Shown here piece by piece: positions 11,840-19,029 of a DNA stretch of 64,000 nucleotides. Position numbers and translations under genes: made by a program. Each line of letters begins with the position of its first letter. The stretch's first letter is position 1. Origin of the DNA: a virus. The DNA is taken from IMG/VR virus record IMGVR_UViG_3300046010_015054, positions 106,106-170,105 of that record. One strand, written 5' to 3'. The notes beneath the pieces are model-generated. The model was not told where the DNA came from and ran no database searches. It saw nothing but the letters and a program-made list of their open reading frames with translations.

Positions 11840-12402
11840 TACATTCTTTCTAAAGTTATACTTACTTTATCAGCCGGTACATAGTGAGTTTGACAAGCTA
11901 CAGCTACGTTATATCCAAAATTTCCTAAACCAGGATTAAATCCTGGGGGTTGGGTGTCATTTGGATAGTCTGGGTTTTTACCTAAGAAATATTGAGTTTC
12001 CCAAGCTCTATCTACTTCATAATATGAATTTTGATAATAAATTATGTCACCTGGTTGAGGTACATAATTAGCTCCATAGATGTTTCCAAAATCGTAATTT
12101 CTGTTAAAATCATAAAATTTTTCAAGTAAATCATCTCTTAAAAATTGGAAGATAGGTTTCCAAGAAAAGTCCACACCAAAATCACTAACAGGATTTTGTG
12201 ATTCAGGTATATCAATAATACAATATAATAATACAGGACCTATATAAAATTTTTCTTGAGAAGCTTCGCCATAAATGTTTGAATTAGTTTGGCTAGGTCT
12301 ATATTTGTAAAAAGCTGCTTGTTGAGATATAATATTACCCATCAACTCTCGGTTGATGTGTCTAAACATACTTATATCTCTTTTTTCTCCAAATAAAGCC
12401 AT
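11839..12402 (-). CDS. 14: gp14-like neck protein
   Basis: In T4, gp13 and gp14 form the neck that closes the filled head and receives the tail. The 187-residue protein has GDIIYYQNSYYEVDRAWETQ (about residues 119-138) followed by FLGKNPDY. This matches the neck-protein motif in T4-like phages in which a 'GD-hydrophobic-YEVD' strand leads to a 'FxGKNP' turn. It sits between the gp13-like and gp15-like genes, overlapping each by one base, which is the T4 order 13-14-15. No signal peptide or membrane segment is present. The call combines motif and position; sequence similarity to T4 itself is weak by eye. Confidence 0.65.
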   Translation of the reverse strand: MALFGEKRDISMFRHINRELMGNIISQQAAFYKYRPSQTNSNIYGEASQEKFYIGPVLLYCIIDIPESQNPVSDFGVDFSWKPIFQFLRDDLLEKFYDFNRNYDFGNIYGANYVPQPGDIIYYQNSYYEVDRAWETQYFLGKNPDYPNDTQPPGFNPGLGNFGYNVAVACQTHYVPADKVSITLERM

Positions 12403-13622
12403 TATCCTATATAAATTGTCATTGGAACATTATTTAATTCTGATTTAGCGAATTCTGCTTCATCTTTTCTTCTTTCAAGACGTGCTTTACGAGAAGTTTC
12501 ATCAAAATATTCTCTTAAACGAGCTATTAATTTATCTTTTTCGTCTTTAGCAGCAGCAATTAAATCACCACCATTAAGTGTTACAGCTGCTCCTGGGATA
12601 GGGATTTGGGAATATTTATTTCTTACATATCCCAACATTTCTTTAGCTTGAGCTAAAGTATATTCAAATATCCAAGAACGACCTATAGAATTTATTTGAG
12701 AATAAACTGGGTTATTGTAAGGCATGTTAGATACATTTGTAATATATCCTGAACCTGATGCTCCACTACCAGTTTGTATAGAGTCTAAATATCTTTCACT
12801 CTTAATAATATATTCAAACCAGAAATTTACTCCATCATCTGCTGGAGTAGGTACTGGGAATACTTTAAGTTTATTATTTATAAGTTCAAAGCTATAAGCT
12901 GAGAATAAAATATCGTTTCCAAGTTCTACTTCTTGGATTGCTGCTACGTTGTATGATAAAGGTGTTACAAAGAAATTTGTACCGGCTCCATAACCAGCCA
13001 CACCACCTAAACCACCAAAGAAAGAGCCCCAACCGGCACCTAAACCAATACCACCTCCGTAGTAATAGTCTGCAGATGCAGGTACACCTTGATAAAAAAC
13101 TCTTTTAATTTCAAGCTCACTACCAGAAATACCTCGATCTTCAGCCCATTGATTTAAATCATATTCTTGTACACTACCTGTTAAAATAACAGATCCGCTA
13201 TACCAAGTTACATTACCCCCGGTTCCGGCTTCAGCACCATATTGTTCTGAAACTCTAATAATATTACTATAGTTTGGGGTAATACTAGCATTTTGAAAAG
13301 TATCTGGTGCTTCTTCTAGGGTCATTCCCTCGAAGTTTACAAGATTCTCTCTAACTAAATAAGCATAAAGTTCATTACCATAAACTGTAACCGCCATTTC
13401 AAAAGCAGTCCAAAAGTTTAAATCTTGTAATTCTACGTTTTCAATAGGCCATCCTAATCTTCTAGCACAGAAGTTTGTGACACTATTTGCATCATTTTGG
13501 AATTGTACATCATTATCATAAAACCCAAAAGGGGTAGGAGAAGGATACACATTCGATTGTGAAGTGTATAAATTTAAAGATTCTGTGAAATTTGAGGAGC
13601 CACTATATATAGGGATATTCAT
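12402..13622 (-). CDS. 13: gp13-like neck / head-completion protein
   Basis: The 406-residue protein is first of the 13-14-15-like block. The N-terminal third contains aromatic-rich helices (NFWTAFEMAVTVYGNELYAY). The middle has a Gly-rich insertion (about residues 190-215, GGGIGLGAGWGSFFGGLGG). The C-terminus is an amphipathic helical region with IGRSWIFEYTLAQAKEMLGY, then RNKYSQIPIPGAAVTLNGGD, a motif I associate with neck proteins of marine T4-like phages. The last 60 residues are highly charged helix. The Gly-rich stretch is a probable flexible loop and is unusual for this family. Preceded by an ATATTTAT motif. Function is assigned mainly from position next to gp14- and gp15-like genes. 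Confidence 0.6.
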   Translation of the reverse strand: MNIPIYSGSSNFTESLNLYTSQSNVYPSPTPFGFYDNDVQFQNDANSVTNFCARRLGWPIENVELQDLNFWTAFEMAVTVYGNELYAYLVRENLVNFEGMTLEEAPDTFQNASITPNYSNIIRVSEQYGAEAGTGGNVTWYSGSVILTGSVQEYDLNQWAEDRGISGSELEIKRVFYQGVPASADYYYGGGIGLGAGWGSFFGGLGGVAGYGAGTNFFVTPLSYNVAAIQEVELGNDILFSAYSFELINNKLKVFPVPTPADDGVNFWFEYIIKSERYLDSIQTGSGASGSGYITNVSNMPYNNPVYSQINSIGRSWIFEYTLAQAKEMLGYVRNKYSQIPIPGAAVTLNGGDLIAAAKDEKDKLIARLREYFDETSRKARLERRKDEAEFAKSELNNVPMTIYIG

Positions 13623-13636
13623 TCTGCCTTTTTGTT

Positions 13637-13644
13637 ATAAATAT
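13637..13644 (-). promoter_or_regulatory. ATATTTAT motif upstream of neck operon
   Basis: Sense GATATTTATAA, 14 bases before the gp13-like ATG, after the PhoH stop. Would mark the start of the 13-14-15 transcription unit. Confidence 0.5.
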
Positions 13645-13664
13645 CAAAAAGACAATAAATCAAA

Positions 13665-14387
13665 CTATTTTCTTGAAGTTCCTGATGTACCTAATTGTAC
13701 ACCTATTTCTTTAGCCTCTTCATAGTAATTAATTAAATCCCCAACAATAGGATCTCTATGGTTTTGCTTTAAAGTAATAGCCTCTAAATTTTTAATTTTT
13801 CTAGCTCCTTTATATAAGAATCTAAACCCAGAATCTTTTTTGTTTTTAAGGTCTACTTGAATATCGTCACCACAGATAATCATTTTAGATCGTAAACCTA
13901 TACGGGTTACAATCATTTCCATTTGCTCGTGGGTAACGTTTTGAGCTTCGTCTACAATAACAACACTATCAAGAAAAGTCCTACCGCGCATAAAAGATAA
14001 GGGTACAATTTCAAGAGATCCATCTTCGATAAGTTTTTCGACTTTGGTTTTATCATATAAGGCATACATGTTTTGGTAAATTGGTTGAATCCAGGGATCC
14101 ATCTTTTCTCTTAGATCTCCTGGTAGAAAACCTATTTCTTCTTTTGAAACTGTTGGACGTGTAATGATAATTTTATCTACCTCTCTCATAAATAATTTTT
14201 CGAGGGCAATTTGACACGCTAACAATGTTTTACCTGAACCGGCTGCTCCAGCTAATAATGTAACTGTACTTTGAAGTATTTTTGCTTTAGCTTCTTTTTG
14301 TTCTTGGTTTAATTCTATTTTAAATTTTATTGGGTTTTTTGGTTTACGTTTTTCTTTGAAAATATCTTCGTTAGATGTTGTATCCAT
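13665..14387 (-). CDS. phoH: PhoH-like P-loop ATPase
   Basis: This is a compact single-domain PhoH ATPase (240 aa). Walker A is GAAGSGKT (about residues 47-54) and Walker B is VVIVDEAQN (about 142-150). Between them is the family segment IITRPTVSKEEIGFLPGD, and near the C-terminus is LKQNHRDPIVGDLI, the arginine-finger region. PhoH proteins bind and hydrolyse ATP and are linked to RNA metabolism and phosphate stress; they are very common in marine phages but their phage role is unsettled. The gene is last in a three-gene unit behind an amidinotransferase and a phosphatidylserine decarboxylase, overlapping the latter by 17 bases, so it is probably translationally coupled. Confidence 0.93.
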   Translation of the reverse strand: MDTTSNEDIFKEKRKPKNPIKFKIELNQEQKEAKAKILQSTVTLLAGAAGSGKTLLACQIALEKLFMREVDKIIITRPTVSKEEIGFLPGDLREKMDPWIQPIYQNMYALYDKTKVEKLIEDGSLEIVPLSFMRGRTFLDSVVIVDEAQNVTHEQMEMIVTRIGLRSKMIICGDDIQVDLKNKKDSGFRFLYKGARKIKNLEAITLKQNHRDPIVGDLINYYEEAKEIGVQLGTSGTSRK

Positions 14388-15105
14388 TTTTAAAATTTAT
14401 TTTTACTAGCTTATCTAAACCAGCATTTACGTGCATTGTATCTTCTAAAACTAATTCAAAGTCAAAACGTTCATCCAAAGGTAGAACTAAATCAACTTGA
14501 GACCCCCATCTAATTAATGAGAATCTTTCATTTTGGGCAAACACATCATATTGTTTGTTTGTAAAAGGAGCTATAACATTTACATCCTCATCTGCGATTT
14601 GTACTAAATGATATGAATAATCTAAAGATGGAACATAAATTTTGTTGTACATTCTTTCATTAAACTTTAAATAATCCATATTATTAGGATTAATTGCAGC
14701 ATTAAGAATGTCTTTTTCAACCGCTAACATGGGTTTATTTGTGCTTTCAATTGGGTCTAACGGCTTATACGTTAATACTCCCCCATATGGTATGCGATTA
14801 ATGTGAACGTCGTAGAACGACATAAAAATGCCTATAACTAAACTAGGTACGTTATAATCTTTATCACCTATAACATCCTGAAGTGTGTAGTTCATACCTT
14901 TAATTTCAACTACAGGCTCTGATGGGTCTGTAATAAATTTTTGGTAAAGAATTGTACCATCAGCAGGACTATAAAAATGTTCAAAATCTATATAGTTAGG
15001 ACGTAACGGGTCTCTAAAGAAGAATACATTTGATAATTCTCCGATAGGTAGTTTAGATAGTTCTTCTACTTCACCATCTAACCAATCTTCTAAATATTGG
15101 GCCAT
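14371..15105 (-). CDS. psd: Phosphatidylserine decarboxylase-like proenzyme
   Basis: Phosphatidylserine decarboxylase turns phosphatidylserine into phosphatidylethanolamine. It is made as a proenzyme that cleaves itself before a serine, which becomes the pyruvoyl cofactor. All three catalytic elements are visible: Asp49 in YSPADGTILY, His101 in SFYDVHINRIPYGG, and the self-cleavage Ser202 in RWGSQVDLVLP. Spacing matches short bacterial and archaeal forms (~200-250 aa) without a membrane anchor; this 244-residue protein has no obvious transmembrane segment. The GS-xVD form resembles the GSRVD variant rather than E. coli LGST. It overlaps the amidinotransferase stop by one base. The substrate in a phage is unknown: it could be host phospholipid or another serine-derived carboxylate. 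Confidence 0.88.
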   Translation of the reverse strand: MAQYLEDWLDGEVEELSKLPIGELSNVFFFRDPLRPNYIDFEHFYSPADGTILYQKFITDPSEPVVEIKGMNYTLQDVIGDKDYNVPSLVIGIFMSFYDVHINRIPYGGVLTYKPLDPIESTNKPMLAVEKDILNAAINPNNMDYLKFNERMYNKIYVPSLDYSYHLVQIADEDVNVIAPFTNKQYDVFAQNERFSLIRWGSQVDLVLPLDERFDFELVLEDTMHVNAGLDKLVKINFKNGYNI

Positions 15106-16019
15106 TAAACTAAACTTTTAGTGTAATCTACGTAGTTAAGGTGCATTACCATACATGAAAGAAGAGCACCTGATTTCATATATTCTGAGATATTGAATAT
15201 AATAGGCTCCATTCCCTCGTTAGCACAAATTTTTTCTAGTGATTCAATCTTATGTTTTTCACCATCATACAATTCGTCTGTACGCTTTAATTCAGAAATG
15301 TTAGATGCTGCGAGAACCATATTTCCTAATCTTACAGCGTTTGTAATACCACCATATGCGTCATCAATATCAATATCAATGACCTCAGTTACAGATTCCA
15401 TAGCTTTAATTTCTTTAGGAGTAAAGAGTTCAGTACAAACTAAAGTTTTATCTTTAGATAATGGGAAAATAGAACAATCTAAGTGATATAGATATTCATC
15501 TACCATTTTAACGGGGATAATGTTCATATTAAATTGTTCAGCCATCCACTCATATGTTTTGATATCTGAACGAATTCCGTAACCACCAATGTAGATATTA
15601 TCGTGTAAGTATTTTAAATCTGCCTCGCCTTCCCATTTATGAGGACACATGTGAGTATTGTAACCCATTAAATCAAAAAATGGTTTACCTACTTTCTCTT
15701 CACCTTGTCTTGGTTCTGAGGTAAAGTTAGATAAGACTATATTGTTTGAATCTTTAATGTGGGGTAAATAAATGCCTAAATTAGCTACATATACTTGATC
15801 CTGGAAGTTACCAGCGCTTGGTAAAAGATAGGTTAAAGAAGCACCGGACATAAAATTATACAAGTCTAAAAATTGCTTGTAAGCTTTACCTCTATTGATT
15901 TTTAAATCTTCAGCTTCTAGTTCTTGCATCCAAACATTGTTTGGATTCGAGGTATCGAGCGTAAACGGGAAATTCATTACATAACTTGGTACCTGCAATT
16001 GCGAGGGAGTTTCTTTCAT
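15105..16019 (-). CDS. Amidinotransferase / dimethylarginine-hydrolase fold enzyme
   Basis: This 304-residue protein belongs to the guanidine-modifying superfamily (arginine deiminase, DDAH, glycine amidinotransferase; five-bladed beta/alpha propeller, cysteine nucleophile). Visible elements are the early strand DQVYVANLGIYLP (about 74-86), acidic motif WEGEAD (129-134), GGYGIRS (145-151), the catalytic His in YHLDC (178-182) and the nucleophilic Cys in GALLSCMVMHLN (Cys289). These enzymes attack the guanidinium carbon of arginine-like substrates and either hydrolyse it or pass the amidino group to an amine. It leads the operon with the decarboxylase and PhoH. A terminator lies behind it and an ATATTTAT motif sits in its leader. 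Hydrolase versus transferase cannot be decided from sequence by eye. Confidence 0.82.
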   Translation of the reverse strand: MKETPSQLQVPSYVMNFPFTLDTSNPNNVWMQELEAEDLKINRGKAYKQFLDLYNFMSGASLTYLLPSAGNFQDQVYVANLGIYLPHIKDSNNIVLSNFTSEPRQGEEKVGKPFFDLMGYNTHMCPHKWEGEADLKYLHDNIYIGGYGIRSDIKTYEWMAEQFNMNIIPVKMVDEYLYHLDCSIFPLSKDKTLVCTELFTPKEIKAMESVTEVIDIDIDDAYGGITNAVRLGNMVLAASNISELKRTDELYDGEKHKIESLEKICANEGMEPIIFNISEYMKSGALLSCMVMHLNYVDYTKSLV

Positions 16020-16055
16020 TATAATACTTTTAAGTTATACTTACTTAGTTCCCCT

Positions 16056-16063
16056 ATAAATAT
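16056..16063 (-). promoter_or_regulatory. ATATTTAT motif upstream of amidinotransferase operon
   Basis: Sense CTATATTTATAG, 36 bases before the amidinotransferase ATG and just after the fibre terminator. CTAAGTA occurs as a direct repeat on both sides of it. Confidence 0.5.
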
Positions 16064-16083
16064 AGTAAGGGTACTTAGAGTAG

Positions 16084-16108
16084 AAAAAGGCCTAGAAAAT
16101 TCTAGGCC
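16084..16108 (-). terminator. Intrinsic terminator after short fibre gene
   Basis: Perfect 9-bp stem GGCCTAGAA/TTCTAGGCC with a 2-base loop, followed on the minus strand by TTTTT. It separates the short repeat fibre from the amidinotransferase operon. Confidence 0.85.
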
Positions 16109-16130
16109 CTTCTTTACAAATATTAAATTT

Positions 16131-16946
16131 TTATCCTATTCTACCAACAGTTAATATAACTGAAGGAACAGCAGGTCCTAAAGTAGGGGTTCCATTATAT
16201 AGAACAACAGCATTATTATCAGTGCCTGCCATTCTTAATTCATAATAATCTCCTGCTGAAGCTGAGAGATAAAAATTCCATGCAGCTACAGAGGAATCAT
16301 TAGATCCACCTCCTAAAGTAACTCCTGTATTACTATCATCAACATTATTTCCATTTTTTGCTAACCAAATATAAACTGTATTATTACTATTATTAGTTTT
16401 ACTTAATTGAGCTGAAAATTGAAGATCATAGATTCCAGTATTAGCTATTTTAATTTGGGTTTTATCTGAGCCACTAATACTAATACCACTAGCAAAGTCT
16501 GTGGTACTATAAGACATTGAATAAACTGTATTAGTTACTGATAAAGATATAGATGCTGTATGATACGCTGATAGATAATAATTAGTAACCCCACTACCAC
16601 CTGAAGTTCCACTAGAACCTGATGTTCCTGAAGAACCTGAAGAACCAGATGTTCCACTTCCTGAAGTTCCACTAGTACCACTTGAACCGGACGTCCCTGA
16701 AATACCCGATGTTCCTGAAGTACCATTTATACCTGATGTACCTGAAGTGCCTGCAACTCCTGAAGTACCCGAAGAACCAGAAGTACCACTACCTGATGTA
16801 CCTGAGGTTCCACTAGTACCTGATGTTCCGGAAAGAAATTGTGAATATTCTACTTGTTTTGTGACACTATCTTGAACTACAACAAATAATTCATCTCCTA
16901 CTAAAGGACCAGCTACAGGTAATTGAGATATAGGTAAATTAGGCAT
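16131..16946 (-). CDS. Short Gly-Thr/Ser-Ser repeat fibre with jelly-roll-like tip
   Basis: Three parts are visible in 271 residues. The N-terminal ~38 residues (MPNLPISQLPVAGPLVGDEL...) are a probable attachment segment. A GTSG/GSSG collar spans about 39-117. A non-repetitive C-terminal domain follows with alternating hydrophobic strands (IKIANTGIYDLQFSAQLSKT, VYIWLAKNGNNVDD, ELRMAGTDN), typical of a C1q/TNF-like jelly-roll trimer tip. Such domains in phage fibres and head decorations bind carbohydrate or protein receptors. The gene lies between the capsid gene and the lipid-enzyme operon, a position where T4-like phages can carry head fibres or decoration proteins. It has its own perfect terminator. 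Confidence 0.75.
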   Translation of the reverse strand: MPNLPISQLPVAGPLVGDELFVVVQDSVTKQVEYSQFLSGTSGTSGTSGTSGSGTSGSSGTSGVAGTSGTSGINGTSGTSGISGTSGSSGTSGTSGSGTSGSSGSSGTSGSSGTSGGSGVTNYYLSAYHTASISLSVTNTVYSMSYSTTDFASGISISGSDKTQIKIANTGIYDLQFSAQLSKTNNSNNTVYIWLAKNGNNVDDSNTGVTLGGGSNDSSVAAWNFYLSASAGDYYELRMAGTDNNAVVLYNGTPTLGPAVPSVILTVGRIG

Positions 16947-16948
16947 AA

Positions 16949-17194
16949 TTAAGTTATTATTATTTTGGAATTATCTTCTTGTAAAATATAAAATAAATTT
17001 TCTTGAAGCAAGAAATTTTCATCTTCGGTTAAATCAACATCTCCTTTATTTTGATACGTAATCCAATTTTGTCGAGCAATAGTTAATTCATATAAATATT
17101 GATTATAATATTTTACCTGTTCATTTAAAGGTAATTTTTTTATATGTTCAAATTGAACAAATTGTGGCCATAATATTTCTTCAAAAATATTCAT
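16949..17194 (-). CDS. Small hypothetical protein (81 aa)
   Basis: I choose the internal ATG at 17194 (MNIFEEILWPQFVQF...). A start at 17251 would run through the capsid-gene terminator hairpin, and an ATATTTAT motif lies just upstream of the internal ATG. The protein is aromatic-rich (Tyr, Trp, Phe) and ends in an acidic segment (DVDLTEDENFLLQ). It stops two bases before the fibre ATG and so is probably co-expressed with it. No family recognised; possibly a fibre chaperone, by position only. Confidence 0.6.
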   Translation of the reverse strand: MNIFEEILWPQFVQFEHIKKLPLNEQVKYYNQYLYELTIARQNWITYQNKGDVDLTEDENFLLQENLFYILQEDNSKIIIT

Positions 17195-17199
17195 ATAAT

Positions 17200-17207
17200 A
17201 TAAATAT
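17200..17207 (-). promoter_or_regulatory. ATATTTAT motif upstream of small ORF and fibre
   Basis: Sense CAATATTTATAT, 5 bases before the chosen ATG and directly downstream of the capsid terminator, so it would restart transcription for the small gene and the fibre. Confidence 0.5.
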
Positions 17208-17225
17208 TGTAAAATGAAATAAGAA

Positions 17226-17245
17226 AGCCCCGCTTTCGCGGGGCT
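17226..17245 (-). terminator. Intrinsic terminator after major capsid gene
   Basis: Perfect 8-bp GC-rich stem AGCCCCGC/GCGGGGCT with a 4-base loop, 23 bases after the capsid stop, followed on the minus strand by TTCTTATTTC. The tail is not a pure T-run, but the hairpin is the strongest in the window. Confidence 0.85.
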
Positions 17246-17268
17246 CTCCATTTCTATTCTAGGTTAGA

Positions 17269-19008
17269 TTAGAAGCTGGTTAAACCAGAAACGTAGATCT
17301 TACCATAGAATTCAGGACGTAACATCTTCTTAGCGTAGCGAGTCAAGAGACCTTTTCTTGGAGTGAAGGTTTCTGGATCGTAGATAAGAGGAGTCATGAT
17401 TAATGGAATGTAAGGAGCGAATACAGCACCAGCTTCCAAGAATTGAGTACCACGGAAGCCCATAAGAATTGTGTTTTCATTCATGTATGGGTTCTTGTAT
17501 ACAGTGTATCTGTTGTTGATAGCACCTGCTTTCTGTACACCAAAGGCGTAAGTCATTTTAGATACATCACCGTCAGAATTTGAAGCATATCCAGGGATAG
17601 ATTCAAGAACTGTAGCTACAGTTGGAGAACATACTAAGAAGTTTGCACCACCACGAAGAGTTAACTGGTGAATCTTGTTAGATAACTTCTGCATCTTAGT
17701 ACCAAGGGTTTGGAACCACTGGCCTTGAGTGTTGTAGTAACCACCGTTAGTAGCAGTTAACTGGCTAAAGTTATTAGTACCTGGATTGTAGAATTCGTTA
17801 GAAACTGCTGACCAGTACTCTGTACCTGCACCTGCGTCTTCAATTAACATGTCAAGGATTTCAAGGTCGATTTCAAGAGAAATGTACTCGCTCATGATGT
17901 TAGTTAATTCAGCTTCGGCGTCAAGAGCTTGGTAAGCATTAAGGTCTTGTGCGAATTCTGGAGTCCATACTGCTTTTAACTTCTTGGTCTTAGCAACAAT
18001 TGCTTGTGACTGCATCTGGATGTTGATCTGTGGGATCGCGATTTGAGTTGCGTCAAGAGAGTTAGGAATGGCGTATGTGTTATCAGCTTCAAAGTCACCG
18101 ATTTGGTATGGAGACATTGTAGTTGCCTTCTGGTAGAATACTTGGAAATTACCAGTAAGAGTACCAGCATTTAAAGCATTAACTGCAAGGTTTGCTAAAG
18201 CAGCTGAAGTTGTGAAGTAGAAACTAATAGTGTTAGCAGTGTAGTTGTAAGTAGTAAATGCTGGTAATAAGTTATCAGCAGTAAACGAACCTGAAACAGG
18301 AACGAAACCTCTTACGGCATCTGGATCAAAGTTAGGAAGCTCTGTAGTAGCAGTAGCAACAGTTACTTTTAAGATTTGATTAGCAGCTGCTGAAGCTGAT
18401 AATTCAGAATCAAAGTTTAACTGAGACCATAAAGAAGCAGAGGCCATAGATAATGAACCTGTACCTACTGATTCAGAGAACTGGTTGGTTGAGTAAGTAA
18501 ACTTACCAGCACCATAAAGACCACCAGTGTTGTTTTCAGCTAAGTTGCTAACACCAGTAGAGAATGGATATTGTGCAGATCCAGTGTTTCCGTAAAGTGA
18601 CTCACCAGCAGTAAATGGAGTTTTAGTATTACCATACTGGAAATCAAGGAAGAACACAAGGCCTGAAGGAAGGTTCATTGGCTGTACAGAAACGAATTCT
18701 TTAGCAGCGATTTGACCAAATACCTTACGTACCAATGGAAGAGCTACACCAGCCCATTCAGCACCTGTACCTACTGTGAAGGCACCAGCACCGTTACCTG
18801 AACCACCACCAGGGTTAGTTGAGGTTTCTACTACAAGCTGCTTAGCTTGGTTTTCAAGGATCATTGACATGTTGTTCTTGTCAGTCTCACTACCGAGACC
18901 TTCAAGTAAACCTGTCTTCTCCCACTTTGCAGCTAATTTAGCTGCGTCAGACTGAAGGTTTTTCCAACCAGCAGCTGATGACTCTAAAAGAGATTGAAGT
19001 TGTGACAT
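17269..19008 (-). CDS. 23: Major capsid protein (gp23-like)
   Basis: The 579-residue T4-type HK97-fold capsid protein builds the icosahedral shell. The N-terminal ~60 residues are helical and resemble the scaffold-binding region that T4 removes by gp21 cleavage; LVVE ends at residue 61, near the T4 cleavage point (Glu65). Next comes the conserved start of the mature domain, with WAGVALPLVRKVFGQ and VSVQPMNLPSGLVFFLDFQY (about residues 105-124). The C-terminus has PLIMTPLIYDPETFTPRKGL and LTRYAKKMLRPEFYGKIYVS, matching the gp23 C-terminal signature. GC content is visibly higher than the neighbours, consistent with codon selection for high expression. It follows the scaffold gene and ends at a strong terminator, as expected for the most abundant late protein. 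Confidence 0.95.
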   Translation of the reverse strand: MSQLQSLLESSAAGWKNLQSDAAKLAAKWEKTGLLEGLGSETDKNNMSMILENQAKQLVVETSTNPGGGSGNGAGAFTVGTGAEWAGVALPLVRKVFGQIAAKEFVSVQPMNLPSGLVFFLDFQYGNTKTPFTAGESLYGNTGSAQYPFSTGVSNLAENNTGGLYGAGKFTYSTNQFSESVGTGSLSMASASLWSQLNFDSELSASAAANQILKVTVATATTELPNFDPDAVRGFVPVSGSFTADNLLPAFTTYNYTANTISFYFTTSAALANLAVNALNAGTLTGNFQVFYQKATTMSPYQIGDFEADNTYAIPNSLDATQIAIPQINIQMQSQAIVAKTKKLKAVWTPEFAQDLNAYQALDAEAELTNIMSEYISLEIDLEILDMLIEDAGAGTEYWSAVSNEFYNPGTNNFSQLTATNGGYYNTQGQWFQTLGTKMQKLSNKIHQLTLRGGANFLVCSPTVATVLESIPGYASNSDGDVSKMTYAFGVQKAGAINNRYTVYKNPYMNENTILMGFRGTQFLEAGAVFAPYIPLIMTPLIYDPETFTPRKGLLTRYAKKMLRPEFYGKIYVSGLTSF

Positions 19009-19029
19009 TTTGTTTATTGTTTTTTAAAA

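Noticed and set aside
16949-17251. Longer start (100 aa) for the small gene downstream of the capsid gene
   Set aside because: The 19 extra residues would be encoded by the capsid terminator hairpin. The internal ATG at 17194 has the ATATTTAT motif upstream.
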